Counted from the first letter of the stretch, positions 9,737 to 17,859 are shown. The stretch is 64,000 nt of DNA from CBDBND01 sp965262665 (GCA_965262665.1 CBDHFR010000003.1:496001-560000); one strand, 5' to 3'. Numbers and translations are program-made. The notes: a model not told the origin generated them from the letters alone.

Positions 9737-10008
9737 CGGCTTTGGCTCGCGAAGAAGGCCGTCGCTTTTTTTAAAATGTCCCGCTCCTCACGCAATGTCC
9801 TGTTCTCCTTGCAAAGGCGAGCCAATTCCTTGTCTTTATCATTATGAGGGCCGGACAGCAGCTCAGTGTGCTTATGACTGGTAATCCACTTGCCTAATGT
9901 AGACAGGCCAATGCCAAGATCGGCGGCAACTTGCTTGTGTGATAGCCCGCTCGTCAATGCAATCCGAACGGCTTCAGAACGAAATTCCTCAGTTCTTCCG
10001 ATACCCAT
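9733..10008 (-). CDS. IS3-family transposase OrfA (HTH_Tnp_1)
   Basis: A 91-residue DNA-binding protein with the HTH pattern FRSEAVRIALTSGLSHKQVAADLGIG.STLGKWI, followed by a leucine-zipper-like coiled coil (LARLCKENRTLREERDILKKA). It recognises the element ends and normally is fused to OrfB by -1 ribosomal frameshifting. A strong Shine-Dalgarno (CAGGAGG) precedes the ATG. The C-terminal KKATAFFASQSR ends in TGA overlapping the orfB start. Confidence 0.92.
   Translation of the reverse strand: MGIGRTEEFRSEAVRIALTSGLSHKQVAADLGIGLSTLGKWITSHKHTELLSGPHNDKDKELARLCKENRTLREERDILKKATAFFASQSR
9766..9772 (-). promoter_or_regulatory. Probable -1 programmed frameshift site of the IS3 element
   Basis: The minus strand reads TTA AAA AAA GCG at the ILKKA codons of orfA: seven A residues forming an A-AAA-AAA slippery heptamer. 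Slipping back one base here continues as SDGLLREPKP and enters the orfB frame without a stop. This is the standard way IS3 elements make OrfAB. Confidence 0.75.
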
Positions 10009-10072
10009 ATGGGCCTCCTGTTGAGTTTAAACTTTAACAGAAGGCACTCTCCATTTTACCGGTACCAGTCCA

Positions 10073-10250
10073 AAAACGCGCCGCGGCCCCCCGTGCAGAC
10101 AGACCCCCAGTGACCGCCTCGACGACCCGCCGCCGAAGATCATTCCCGTAACAATGCCCCATGTCTGACTCCCAAATCGCCTCGGGATATAGAATCATGG
10201 AGTGGGACGCTTGGGAATCCCCTTCGATTCACAATTCAGTCAAACCGCTC
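10073..10250 (-). mobile_element. IS630-family left-end fragment (178 bp)
   Basis: This is the reverse complement of 56666-56843, with at least one mismatch. It contains the terminal sequence GAGCGGTTTGACTGAATTG, the transposase start (MGHCYGNDLRRR) and its first codons. The outer edge lies at TA 10251-10252, as expected for IS630 insertion at TA. The inner edge is cut off at the IS3 right terminus. The terminal TAG also supplies the stop codon of the adjacent membrane protein. Confidence 0.85.
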
Positions 10251-10933
10251 TAGGTCACCTGTAAGGCGGCCTGTTCTGTGCTAATCCCGTCGTTACTTAC
10301 ACGGCGCAATTGCATCACTTGGAACAGGGCCGAAAGGTGGAGAATGATAAAAATGGGCACCAAAAAACTCGGGAACAAATTAAGCGGCCATATTTCCATG
10401 GCTCTACTGGTCAGACTGTTATTGATCAAGCCAGGGAAGGCACCCGAAGACAATGAAGCCGTAACAATGGCAACGAGAAAGTCGAACAGTCCCGCAAAAT
10501 GAAGACCAAGGTAGCTCCTAGTTTTGATGAAACTTGGCTCACGGACCATGCGTATTAGAACAAAGGCTGCCATTACACCGACCGCAACATCTCCCAGTCC
10601 TGCGGGCCAGGCAAACAATCCCGGTAACACGCCAAAAGCGTAAAGCGTCAAAAATGTGAATCCGATCACCCGCCACAATTGGAAGGCCGTCAGTAAACGC
10701 AAGTCCTGCGCCAGCACGAAGGCTTTGAACCGTTCTGAGGTTGCATAGGCCACAAGAAAGAGTCCGACTGGGACCAGGGCCGTCAGGGCGATCGGCCGAA
10801 AGGGCGTGAGCTCTTGTGTGGCGACCAATTGGTTGACCCCAATAAAGTAAGCGACACCTAGCCAGACCAACAATCCAACGGTCAGTCCTGCTATTTGCGG
10901 TGCCGACCAAACGTGAGTTTCTCTTTGTTGTGT
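10250..10933 (-). CDS. Predicted multi-pass membrane protein, C-terminus replaced at an IS630 edge
   Basis: About 207-228 residues with roughly six hydrophobic segments (for example LVWLGVAYFIGV, IALTALVPVGLFLVAY, VIGFTFLTLYAFGVLPGLFAWPAG, FLVPIFIILHL). I do not recognise the family. It lies directly downstream of marR on the same strand and behind a copy of the same palindrome, so it is probably a MarR target. A good AAAGGAGAG ribosome site lies at 10950-10942, but no ATG, GTG or TTG follows at normal distance; the in-frame codon there is ACA, and the next possible start is TTG 10873. The stop TAG is provided by the IS630 end, so the original C-terminus may be lost. Confidence 0.6.
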   Translation of the reverse strand, partial: TQQRETHVWSAPQIAGLTVGLLVWLGVAYFIGVNQLVATQELTPFRPIALTALVPVGLFLVAYATSERFKAFVLAQDLRLLTAFQLWRVIGFTFLTLYAFGVLPGLFAWPAGLGDVAVGVMAAFVLIRMVREPSFIKTRSYLGLHFAGLFDFLVAIVTASLSSGAFPGLINNSLTSRAMEIWPLNLFPSFLVPIFIILHLSALFQVMQLRRVSNDGISTEQAALQVT

Positions 10934-10955
10934 TTTGTTCGCTCTCCTTTGATGA

Positions 10956-10967
10956 GTGTATTTACAC
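10956..10967. promoter_or_regulatory. Palindrome GTGTA-TT-TACAC, probable MarR operator
   Basis: A perfect 5-base inverted repeat with a 2-base spacer in the gap between marR and the membrane-protein gene, just ahead of that gene's ribosome site. The same arms recur at 11450-11461 in front of marR. Paired palindromes in front of a MarR gene and its neighbour are the usual layout of MarR autoregulation. Confidence 0.6.
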
Positions 10968-10983
10968 GTATTGTCAGAAATTT

Positions 10984-11433
10984 TTAGCGGTTTTGGACCG
11001 CGTCAACCGTATCTTGCAGGTCATGGATCAACGACGCCCAAGTGGACGAACCGAGACCGACTGCGGTGTCCGTTTGCACTTTGCGCCACAAGGGCAGAGC
11101 TGACTTGAATACGGAACGGCCTTTGTCAGTCAGACCCACCTGTTTCACCCGTTGGTCGTCCTCCCGGGCGATAAAGATCCATCCCTGGGCTGTCAAAGGT
11201 TTGAGATTGCGGGTCAGCGTGGTCCGGTCCATTACCAGGGAGTCCGCCAGCTTGGTCAAGGGCTGGTCTCCTGAGCGGGACAAAGTGGCCAGGATGGTGA
11301 ATTGGGTGGCCTTCAAGCCCGCCGGCTTGAGCGCGGCGTCGTAAGTCTGAGTGACAACCCGGGCCGCTTTGCGAAGAGACGCGCAGGTGCAAAAAGCCAC
11401 ATCCTTGGCATCCAGATTGGCGGATCGTTTCAT
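10984..11433 (-). CDS. MarR-family transcriptional regulator
   Basis: A 149-residue dimeric winged-helix regulator. The family pattern is clear: KATQFTILATLSRSGDQPLTKLADSLVMDRTTLTRNLKPLTAQGWI (helix-turn-helix) followed by the wing DDQRVKQVGLTDKG. The ATG at 11433 (MKRSANLDAKDVAFCTC) is preferred to the longer start at 11481, because the latter would run through the operator-like palindrome and a TATATAT box. Two cysteines near the N-terminus (FCTC) recall redox-sensing MarR/OhrR proteins, but no known sensing pattern is established here. The downstream membrane protein is the likely target. Confidence 0.88.
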   Translation of the reverse strand: MKRSANLDAKDVAFCTCASLRKAARVVTQTYDAALKPAGLKATQFTILATLSRSGDQPLTKLADSLVMDRTTLTRNLKPLTAQGWIFIAREDDQRVKQVGLTDKGRSVFKSALPLWRKVQTDTAVGLGSSTWASLIHDLQDTVDAVQNR

Positions 11434-11449
11434 TTTCTTGTCTATATAT

Positions 11450-11461
11450 GTGTAGTTACAC
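11450..11461. promoter_or_regulatory. Palindrome GTGTA-GT-TACAC, probable MarR autoregulatory operator
   Basis: The same arms as the site at 10956-10967, located 17 bases upstream of the marR ATG and overlapping a TATATAT stretch that may be the -10 region on the minus strand. Bound repressor at this place would block marR transcription. Confidence 0.6.
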
Positions 11462-11551
11462 TTTATGAACCGGTGAGTCAACAGTGTTCAGAAAACGACA
11501 AACAGGGAAAACGGTTATCCGCCGCCGCTTGCGATGCCAGCGTCTTGCTCA

Positions 11552-12458
11552 GAGTCGGTTTCGAAAGTCATGCGGCTCGGGCCAATCTGCGGACGAGGAG
11601 CATGACGGAGGCGGCGTAGAGGAAGGCGCGGGCCGAGGCGATGGTGGCCTCGAAGTCCTTTGCCAGTCGCCGGTTGCGGTTGATCCAGGCGAAGAAGCGC
11701 TCCACGACCCAGCGGCGCGGTTGGACGGCGAAGCCGACCTGATCGGGGCTTTTGCGCACGATCTCGACGGCGATCATGGTGGCCGTGGCGACCTTCTCGC
11801 CGGCGTAGCCGCTGTCGGCAAAGACCTTCTCGATGAACGGAAACGAGCCGCGTGAGGCGCACAGCAGCGGCCCGCCACCATCGCGGTCCTGGATACTCGC
11901 CGGATGCGCCTCGAGCACGAGGCCGCGCCCGTCGGTGTCGACCAGCGCGTGGCGCTTGCGCCCCTTGATCTTCTTGCCCGCATCGTAGCCGCGGGGGCCA
12001 CCAGCCTCGGTCGTCTTGACGCTCTGGCTGTCGATAATCGCGCCGCTCGGGCTGGCCTCGCGTCCGACCCGCTCGCGATCGGCCATGACCAGAAAGTGGT
12101 TGATCTTCTCAAGGAGGCCGTCGTCGCGGAACTTAGCGAACCAGCGATAGATCGTGCCCCACGGTGGTAAATCGCTTGGCAGCAAGCGCCAAGGGCAGCC
12201 AGCCCGCATCACGTAGAAAATGCCGTTGACGATCTCTCGCATCGGCCATGACCGGGGCCGTCCCGTGCCATGAGCCGGAGGCAAATGAGGCTCGATCACA
12301 ACCCACTCCGCATCGGTCAAATCAGTCTGATAACGCAGCGCCTTGCGGCTATGCTGCTCTCGGGTGGTCGGCGTCCACATGGCGGCTCCAGATCGGTTTC
12401 AGCAACCTTCCTGGAATCACATCGACACCGGCCACTCAACCCCTTTCGAAACGGCCTC
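11552..12458 (-). mobile_element. IS5-family element, IS1031-like, copy 1 (907 bp, TSD TCA)
   Basis: Terminal inverted repeats GAGTCGGTTTCGAAAG and, on the other strand, GAGGCCGTTTCGAAAG enclose one transposase frame. The target duplication is TCA at 11549-11551 and 12459-12461, matching the TNA preference of the IS1031 group. It appears identical to the copy at 27942-28848 and has the same orientation. Confidence 0.93.
11568..12380 (-). CDS. IS5-family (IS1031-like) transposase, copy 1
   Basis: A 270-residue DDE transposase in a single frame. The N-terminus has the DUF4096-like block TDLTDAEWVVIEPHLPP. The catalytic residues lie in AIIDSQSVKT (first Asp), VFADSGYAGEK (second Asp) and RWVVERFFAWINRNRRLAKDFE (Glu, with the family's R-K spacing). 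The length fits the IS1031 group, and nothing is missing, so this copy is likely mobile. Confidence 0.93.
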   Translation of the reverse strand: MWTPTTREQHSRKALRYQTDLTDAEWVVIEPHLPPAHGTGRPRSWPMREIVNGIFYVMRAGCPWRLLPSDLPPWGTIYRWFAKFRDDGLLEKINHFLVMADRERVGREASPSGAIIDSQSVKTTEAGGPRGYDAGKKIKGRKRHALVDTDGRGLVLEAHPASIQDRDGGGPLLCASRGSFPFIEKVFADSGYAGEKVATATMIAVEIVRKSPDQVGFAVQPRRWVVERFFAWINRNRRLAKDFEATIASARAFLYAASVMLLVRRLARAA

Positions 12459-13488
12459 TCAGCAAAGGCGGCTTTGCCCTCTTGCACCAGATCATAAATC
12501 CGCTGGGCGTCGCCGCCGATGCGAGTAATCAGATCTTTATGGGTGGTGCGGGTGCGTTCGACCCAGGGCTGTAACGCCGCTGCGTCGAGACGATGGGCAA
12601 TGACCCCTTCCTGCTCCGCCGTTTTTAGTTCCAGTACCAAAGAGTCTCGGGTGTCACGGCGGACGAAGTCCTGATCGGGAAAACTGGTGGTCATGACTTG
12701 GCGATCTTCCAGTGCCAGACCTTCCAGCCATGTCTTGTTGGCCAGTAAAGCGGCGAAGGAATAGGAATGGCGGGTCAGCGTCAAATGAGGCGCTTCCTGA
12801 TACAAACCGGCGCGGGCGTACATCAGCGTCGATGACTCTCCGCCATCGACAAGTCCCGTCTGCAGGCCCGGAATGACGTCAGGAAAGGACAGATTGATCA
12901 CATCGGCGCCAATGGCCGCGAGAAAGGCCTGCGAGGTCTCGTAGGGCAGGGCCCGGAGGCGGTAGTCAATGGTGTCTTCGGGTGAGGTCAGCGGCGCTTT
13001 GCCGTAGAGGTTCATCCAGCCGATTTCCACCCACTGCATAAATTCAAGATCCCGCGCCGCTGCCAGCTCTTTGACGGCCGGGGTCACGAAACCGTCGACG
13101 ACAAAATCCAATTCCTCCGGCCCGTCGAACAGATAGGGCATGTTGAGCACCGACACTTCGGGCACCACTTGAGCAAAACCGCTTTCGCCGACGATGCCCA
13201 TCTCTCCACGCCCACGGCGAATGGCCTGGATGACCAGGTCGTCCCCGCCGATTTGCCCGTGCACCAGCAGGCTTAACTCCAAGCGGCCCTCGGACTTTTC
13301 CGTCACCGCCTCGTCGAACATCTTCCACAGCTTGTCACCCGGCCCACCCGGCGGCGCATTGCCGACGATGGTGATTTCTTGTGGTGCCGGTGGCTGCTCG
13401 CCCGGCTGGGCCAATGCCAGTTGGGCGACAAGAGCAGCGCAAACAGGCCCTAACAAAAGAAAACGGAGTGACATACGGCGACGGACTT

Positions 13489-14529
13489 TTATTTCTGCTC
13501 GAAGAATTCGATGCGCGCGCCGTTGGGCGCTTTCAGCGCCAGCATGTCCACGTCCCCGTAAGGCGGCAACGTCAACGACGTGACGGGTCTGTGAATGCCA
13601 TAGCCTTTGGCCTGCACCTCCCGGGCCAGGGCGTCCACGTCGTCCACCGGCACGCGCATGGTGAGGATACCCAGATTGGGCGGCTCGGCCCGGTCCCGGA
13701 AATCACGGCCGGTCAACCCTTCGGCCATAAGAATCTGCAGCGACCCGTTTCGATTACTCTCATGGGGTGCGAAGGCGGCAAACCGACGCGGCGAGGAGCT
13801 GGCCAAATTGGCGGGAATGCCAGTCGGGTTAAAGCCCGGGGCCGGTGTCATGGACCGGCCGTTCAAGTGCACATTCCAGCCGGGCACGTTGGCGAAGAAT
13901 TGTTCGTTGGCTTCGTAGTCCGCAACGATAAGCGCCGTGTTGAAGGGCCAGCCCATGCCGCTTTCCGATCTGGCGGCTTTTTGAGCATAGGGCGGTGCAT
14001 TGCGTTGCATGAGACACAGCGCTTCGCCGTTGGGGCCGCACATGATGGACTCATCAATGTCAAAAGCCTGCAGGGTGTAATGAACGGGATCGTTGTAGCC
14101 CTGCCAGCCACGGTCGCGCAGTTGTTCGAAGACCAAGTCGACGTCGTCCACATAGACATAAAGATCGAAAAAGCGGCCGTGATCCCAAGGTAAACCAGAC
14201 GAGCGGATCTGCACTTGGGGTAGGCCGTAAATTTGCACCAGGCGCACCAAGCCCCGGTTGCCTGATCCTTTGCGCAGCACCACTTCGTGCATGGGCGTAT
14301 CCGCCGGTAAACCCCAGAAGGCGGCGAGGCCTGCTTCCACTGGCCCGTCACAAATCACGTCATAACCGCCGACGGTCTGCCAGGTTTCATTGGCCGCATC
14401 GAGATCACTGACGCTGATCACCGCCTCCTGAAAGCCGGTGACGCCTGCAGATGACAGGTCAGCGACTGTGCAGGCGGCGTGGGCGAAAGACGAAACACAT
14501 AAGGAAAGGAGAAATCCTATCGTTCGCAT
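13489..14529 (-). CDS. Exported protein with tandem VOC (glyoxalase-like) domains
   Basis: A 346-residue protein with a Sec signal peptide (MRTIGFLLSLCVSSFAHA) and two or more VOC-type modules. The first runs from about residue 33 (FQEAVISVSDLDAANETWQTVGGY) through FDLYVYVDDVDLVFEQLRDRGW. The second starts near MGWPFNTALIVADYEANEQFFANV and ends with VDDVDALAREVQAKGYGI and GARIEFFEQ. VOC folds bind metals or small ligands and cover glyoxalases, dioxygenases and binding proteins. An exported one is uncommon. It lies 14 bases before the interrupted TRAP binding protein, so the two may act on one ligand in the periplasm; this is inference. Confidence 0.78.
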   Translation of the reverse strand: MRTIGFLLSLCVSSFAHAACTVADLSSAGVTGFQEAVISVSDLDAANETWQTVGGYDVICDGPVEAGLAAFWGLPADTPMHEVVLRKGSGNRGLVRLVQIYGLPQVQIRSSGLPWDHGRFFDLYVYVDDVDLVFEQLRDRGWQGYNDPVHYTLQAFDIDESIMCGPNGEALCLMQRNAPPYAQKAARSESGMGWPFNTALIVADYEANEQFFANVPGWNVHLNGRSMTPAPGFNPTGIPANLASSSPRRFAAFAPHESNRNGSLQILMAEGLTGRDFRDRAEPPNLGILTMRVPVDDVDALAREVQAKGYGIHRPVTSLTLPPYGDVDMLALKAPNGARIEFFEQK

Positions 14530-14545
14530 GAGAGATCCTTTCCGA

Positions 14546-15274
14546 TCACACTGCTGGTTTGAATATATCTTTGATTATGTCGTGCCGCGTTTCTTTGGTT
14601 TCGAATGTTGTTTTGCGGCCGTCCGCCGCGGGCGGATGCTGACCGAAAGCCACATGACCGGACGGAACCTCTCCACCGAGTATCGTGGTGCCGGTAGAGA
14701 CCATGCAGTTGTCGCCCACGGTTACGTCGCCGATTACCCGGCTGCCGCCGTAAAGGACAACGCCTTTGCCGAAGGTGGGATGGTTGTCGTCTAAATCCGC
14801 GCCCACGCCCACGTTTTGATAAGCGCAAAAGTAATCACCATAAGAGGCCCGCCCGAGCACGGTGCCAACAGGATGCACAACCGCAAACACGTCCGGCAAT
14901 TCCACTTCGTAAAATGCGTCTAACCCATGCAGCGCCTTGTTCAACGCATAGGTCTTTTCGGCGATGGGTGTCGGTCCGGCCATGCGGTGCACCGAGTTGG
15001 CGAGGTAGTAGAGAAAGATGGCGTGCTGGTCCGTATGCAGATGATTGTAGCGGGGGCCGTCCTTGTCCGTATGAAAGCCCTTGAGGCCGGCGCGCAGCAC
15101 ACAATGCTCCATGCGTTCTAAGGCCGTCGAGACAATCGGTTTGAGCCCGGGACGGACCGGAAAGCCGTCGTTGAACAGGGCGTCCATCTGCTTGGCTACA
15201 TATTCGGTCAAGTCGCCGGCTGACAACGAGGTGCTAAACGGCTTCGGTTTGTTGCTGACAGGCGGTCGGCCCAT
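14546..15274 (-). CDS. Serine O-acetyltransferase-like left-handed beta-helix acyltransferase
   Basis: A 242-residue protein with the CysE/SAT-like architecture: an N-terminal helical region, then a hexapeptide-repeat (left-handed beta-helix) domain: VVHPVGTVLGRASYGDYFCAYQNVGVG, then FGKGVVLYGGSRVIGDVTVGDNCMVSTGTTILG. These enzymes move acetyl or similar groups from CoA to amino or hydroxyl groups. Being next to hisF2/hisH2/wbpG-like genes, it most likely modifies a surface sugar rather than making cysteine, though this is inferred from context. The position VVHPVGTVLG replaces the SAT H-x-A motif. The frame is intact. Confidence 0.72.
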   Translation of the reverse strand: MGRPPVSNKPKPFSTSLSAGDLTEYVAKQMDALFNDGFPVRPGLKPIVSTALERMEHCVLRAGLKGFHTDKDGPRYNHLHTDQHAIFLYYLANSVHRMAGPTPIAEKTYALNKALHGLDAFYEVELPDVFAVVHPVGTVLGRASYGDYFCAYQNVGVGADLDDNHPTFGKGVVLYGGSRVIGDVTVGDNCMVSTGTTILGGEVPSGHVAFGQHPPAADGRKTTFETKETRHDIIKDIFKPAV

Positions 15275-15300
15275 ATGGATGTGCCCTTAGTTCCGGCTGG

Positions 15301-15332
15301 TTTTAATTTCGACTGGTCTTAATTTCTACTGG
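15301..15332. repeat. Two tandem 16-bp repeats at the end of hisF2
   Basis: TTTTAATTTCGACTGG is followed directly by TCTTAATTTCTACTGG, and the partial TTCCGGCTGG precedes them. The hisF2 stop codon (TAA, 15321-15319) lies inside the second copy, so the duplication may have changed the protein's last residues. Confidence 0.7.
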
Positions 15333-16095
15333 TCTTGCTCGCCCGCACGTTAATGCCGTTGGAGTAAAGATGCGAGCGCAGCTTGATGGGACTGTGGTCG
15401 GTAAAGAGAAAGAGCGAGGAAATGGCCACCGCTGAGGCGCCGTTGGCAAAGGCGTCGATGCAGTGTTGCAGGCCGCCGCAGCCGCCGGAAACCACCAGGG
15501 GCACATCCAATTGCTCGTTCAGTTTAGCGATCATGTCAGTGTCGTAGCCGGTCATCATGCCGTCCTGATCGATGGAGGTGATGAGGATTTCGCCGCACAG
15601 GGAGTCCTGCATCTTCAACGCCCAATCAATAGGATTGTGCTGGGTCTTCTCCCGCCCGCCGGCAATGAACACGCGCGGCACACCAGGAGAGATATCCTTG
15701 TAATCAATGGAGACCGTGATGCACTGGTCGCCGAACTGCCTGGCGGCAGACGCGACAAAATCTGGATTGCGCACAGCGTGTGAACTCACCGAGACCTTAT
15801 CCGCCCCGGCGCGCAACAGTTCGTAAACGTCATCCAATGAGGTCACCCCGCCGCCGACGGTGAAGGGCATGAAAATCTCTTCGCTCATGGTTTTAACGAT
15901 ATCGCGCACTTTGGCTTTGGACTCTTCGCTGGGCACGATGTCCAACACGATAAACTCATCGGCGCCGTAATCGTTGTAGACCTTGGCGGTGGACACGGGA
16001 TTGCCAGCCATGCGTTCGTCGTCGAAGAACTGGCGGTATTTCACCAGCCGCCCGTCGCGTAGCAGAAACTTGGGAATGATGCGGTGCTTCAGCAT
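15319..16095 (-). CDS. HisF2/WbuZ-like cyclase homologue for acetamidino-sugar synthesis
   Basis: A 258-residue (beta/alpha)8 protein of the HisF family. Phosphate-site and core motifs are present: FTVGGGVTSLDDVYELLRAGADKVSVSS, VSIDYKD (matching HisF Asp130) and VVSGGCGGLQHC. The position of HisF Asp11 (IIPCLDVKDG in true HisF) reads IIPKFLLRDG, so that acid is Leu, as in HisF2/WbuZ proteins not used for histidine. With HisH2 it is expected to feed ammonia to a WbpG-type amidotransferase that turns an N-acetyl into an acetamidino group on a nucleotide sugar. It sits 27 bases downstream of hisH2 with the cassette genes on one strand. Confidence 0.86.
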   Translation of the reverse strand: MLKHRIIPKFLLRDGRLVKYRQFFDDERMAGNPVSTAKVYNDYGADEFIVLDIVPSEESKAKVRDIVKTMSEEIFMPFTVGGGVTSLDDVYELLRAGADKVSVSSHAVRNPDFVASAARQFGDQCITVSIDYKDISPGVPRVFIAGGREKTQHNPIDWALKMQDSLCGEILITSIDQDGMMTGYDTDMIAKLNEQLDVPLVVSGGCGGLQHCIDAFANGASAVAISSLFLFTDHSPIKLRSHLYSNGINVRASKTSRN

Positions 16096-16122
16096 TGCTT
16101 TACGGATTCCACGCGTGTTCGA

Positions 16123-16749
16123 TCACGGGTTCCACCCGATGAAGTTCTCCAGCATCTCAATGCCAGAGTCCTGGCTCTTTTCCGGATGGAATTGGGTAGC
16201 GACGATGTTGTCCCAGGCGAGCGCGCAAACAAATGGCGCAGCATACGTGCAGATGCCGAGAATCTTGTCCGTGTCTTCGGTGGTCACCGCGTAAGAATGG
16301 ACGAAATAGAACACCAACGTGTCTTCATTGAATCCCTCGAACAAAGGATGCTCTCGGTTCAGCGCAACGCTGTTCCAGCCCATATGGGGAATCTTCAGAC
16401 AATCGGGGCCGGGCTCAAGCCGGCGCACTTCAGCGTCAAGCCAGCTCATGCCTTTATGTTCGCCGTGTTCCAATCCGGTGGCGGCCATCATCTGCATACC
16501 GACACAGATGCCGAGAAACGGTTTGCCCTTCTCAAAAGCCTGGCGATGCAAAACCTCGGGCAAACCCCGGGCCTTCAGCTCCGCCGCCGCATCCCCGAAG
16601 GCACCGACGCCCGGCAGGAGAATGTGGCTAGCATCATCGATTGCTTTGGAATCGTCGGTGATGACCGCATCCGCGCCGGCATAATCGAGCGCGTTATAGA
16701 CGGAGCGTACATTGCCGCGTCCGTAATCGATGATGGCGACGGATGTCAT
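16123..16749 (-). CDS. HisH2-like glutamine amidotransferase subunit
   Basis: A 208-residue class I glutamine amidotransferase of the HisH type. It hydrolyses glutamine to supply ammonia. The nucleophile is Cys in FLGICVGMQMM, and the His-Glu pair is in TQFHPEKSQ. The N-terminal VAIIDYGRGNVRSV is typical of HisH. ATG at 16749 is chosen because homology begins at TSVAIIDYG; an upstream start at 16785 adds 12 unlikely residues. The partner is the adjacent HisF2-like gene, and the acceptor enzyme is the WbpG-like gene at 17856-19028. A second housekeeping HisH would lie elsewhere in the genome. Confidence 0.88.
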   Translation of the reverse strand: MTSVAIIDYGRGNVRSVYNALDYAGADAVITDDSKAIDDASHILLPGVGAFGDAAAELKARGLPEVLHRQAFEKGKPFLGICVGMQMMAATGLEHGEHKGMSWLDAEVRRLEPGPDCLKIPHMGWNSVALNREHPLFEGFNEDTLVFYFVHSYAVTTEDTDKILGICTYAAPFVCALAWDNIVATQFHPEKSQDSGIEMLENFIGWNP

Positions 16750-16800
16750 GAAGTTGACTTTACGACTTTTTCGCCTGGGACCCATGAGACTTAGACCAAG

Positions 16801-17859
16801 TCACCATGCGTTCGAGCTTTTTATCTGTTTATGCAACTCTTCGATGATCTGTCCATGTCTGTCATCCCTGAAGTCGGGCCAATCCGGCTTTGGTTGACCA
16901 GCATAGCGATGCAGAAACTCCGCAACTATGAGATCGACCATCCTTGGGCTGGCGTGACGGCGGTCGGGTTGCCAGGCAAATAGGGGATCGGATCCCATTA
17001 CCGCCTCGTAGCTTGGAAAGTAATCGATGCTGGGATGATCAGCGGCTGCAGATTGTGCGTGGGCCACCAGAGTAGACTTGGACTGGCTGTTGGCGACGAT
17101 CACATCCCGGCCACTGAAGGTCAGATTCAACGCCACCGGCGAGACGGTAAGGATCATGCAGGCGTCCTCAGCGGTGTGGGTAAAGATCAGGTCGATGCAT
17201 TGGTCGAGAAAGGTCTTGTTCTCTATCGTAGGACAGCGCGCGGAATTTAAACCGGTCCGGCTCCGCGTTGAGCGCCGCCATAGCCGGCGCCGTGTTGAGA
17301 TAAAGATCGTAGGTCTTATCGTACCAAGCCTCGGTCATGCCCAAGGTCATGATGACGGTTTTGGCATTTGAGATGCGGGCGAATACGCCTGTCACTTCGG
17401 CATGGCGCTTAAGCAGTTGGACCTTTTGTCCGTCGGGCGTTTGGTCATCCAGGTGAGGATCAACGAATGATGTTCCGCCTATGATCAGGAATTCATCCTT
17501 AAATGTATCGTCCTTTGATACAGCCAGGTCAGTTCCTGCACGACGGACGGAATATTGTATTTGTTGAGGACGGAGTTGGGTCTGAGTCCGCGTTCGGCGG
17601 CAAAATCCATAACGACAGATTTTGCAGGCACCTGCGCACCAGCCGATTCCAGCGCATCTTCAATGTTGCGGGCAAAACAGGAGCCGATGGTGAAGATGGG
17701 CTGGTCCACGTCTATTGCAAACGAGGGCGTAACTTCGGGAATGACGACACTGCGGGCTAGCCGGGACCGGGCGTCTTGATCTGACTTGCCTTTGGATGAC
17801 CAGCGGCTGACGGGGTTAGACGCCAGTGTGCGCCAGACGTTAGGACCGTCGGACGTCAT
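16801..17859 (-). pseudogene. GSCFA-domain protein, two frameshifts
   Basis: Three segments in different frames together form a GSCFA-family protein. The first (17859 to about 17510) contains the name-giving motif IFTIGSCFARNIEDAL. The second (about 17508-17225), reached by a one-base shift after LTWLYQ, reads KDEFLIIGGTSFVDPHL and KTVIMTLGMTEAWYD. The third (about 17220-16801) reads FLDQCIDLIFTH, MILTVSPVALNLTFSGRDVIVANSQSKS and IDYFPSYEAV. GSCFA proteins are SGNH-like and often sit in polysaccharide loci, possibly as acyl- or esterase-type modifiers. It lies between the WbpG-like and HisH2 genes and overlaps the former by 4 bases, so it belonged to the same operon. Confidence 0.85.

Larger units (their letters stand above)
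8841..10072 (-). mobile_element. Complete IS3-family element (1232 bp)
   Basis: Imperfect terminal inverted repeats bound the element: left TGGACCTGCACCGCAAAAG at 8841 and, on the other strand from 10072, TGGACTGGTACCGGTAAAA; both continue as TGGAGAGT..CCTTCT. Inside are overlapping orfA and orfB with a slippery A7 run. The flanks (ATC on the left, AAA on the right) show no target duplication. The right flank is an IS630 fragment, while the left flank is a truncated gene, so the surroundings were rearranged after insertion. Transposase motifs look complete. Confidence 0.9.
11515..13474 (-). pseudogene. TRAP transporter substrate-binding protein (DctP family), interrupted near its 3' end by an IS
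   Basis: The frame from 13474 encodes a signal peptide (MSLRFLLLGPVCAALVAQLALA) and a nearly full DctP-type binding protein: APPGGPGDKLWKMFDEAV, the MPYLFDG strand, and a C-terminal IYDLVQEGKAAFAE. An IS5-family element (11552-12458, TSD TCA) sits about ten codons before the natural stop. Removing the element and one TSD restores KAAFAEQDAGIASGGG and TAA at 11517-11515. As it stands, the protein gains a foreign tail of about 45 residues read from the IS. Since only the extreme C-terminus changes, function may survive. No DctQ/DctM genes are nearby. A VOC-domain gene lies 14 bases upstream. Confidence 0.88.

Noticed and set aside
13381..14193. Plus-strand 270-codon frame
   Set aside because: Antisense of the exported VOC gene, whose signal peptide and domain text are clear.
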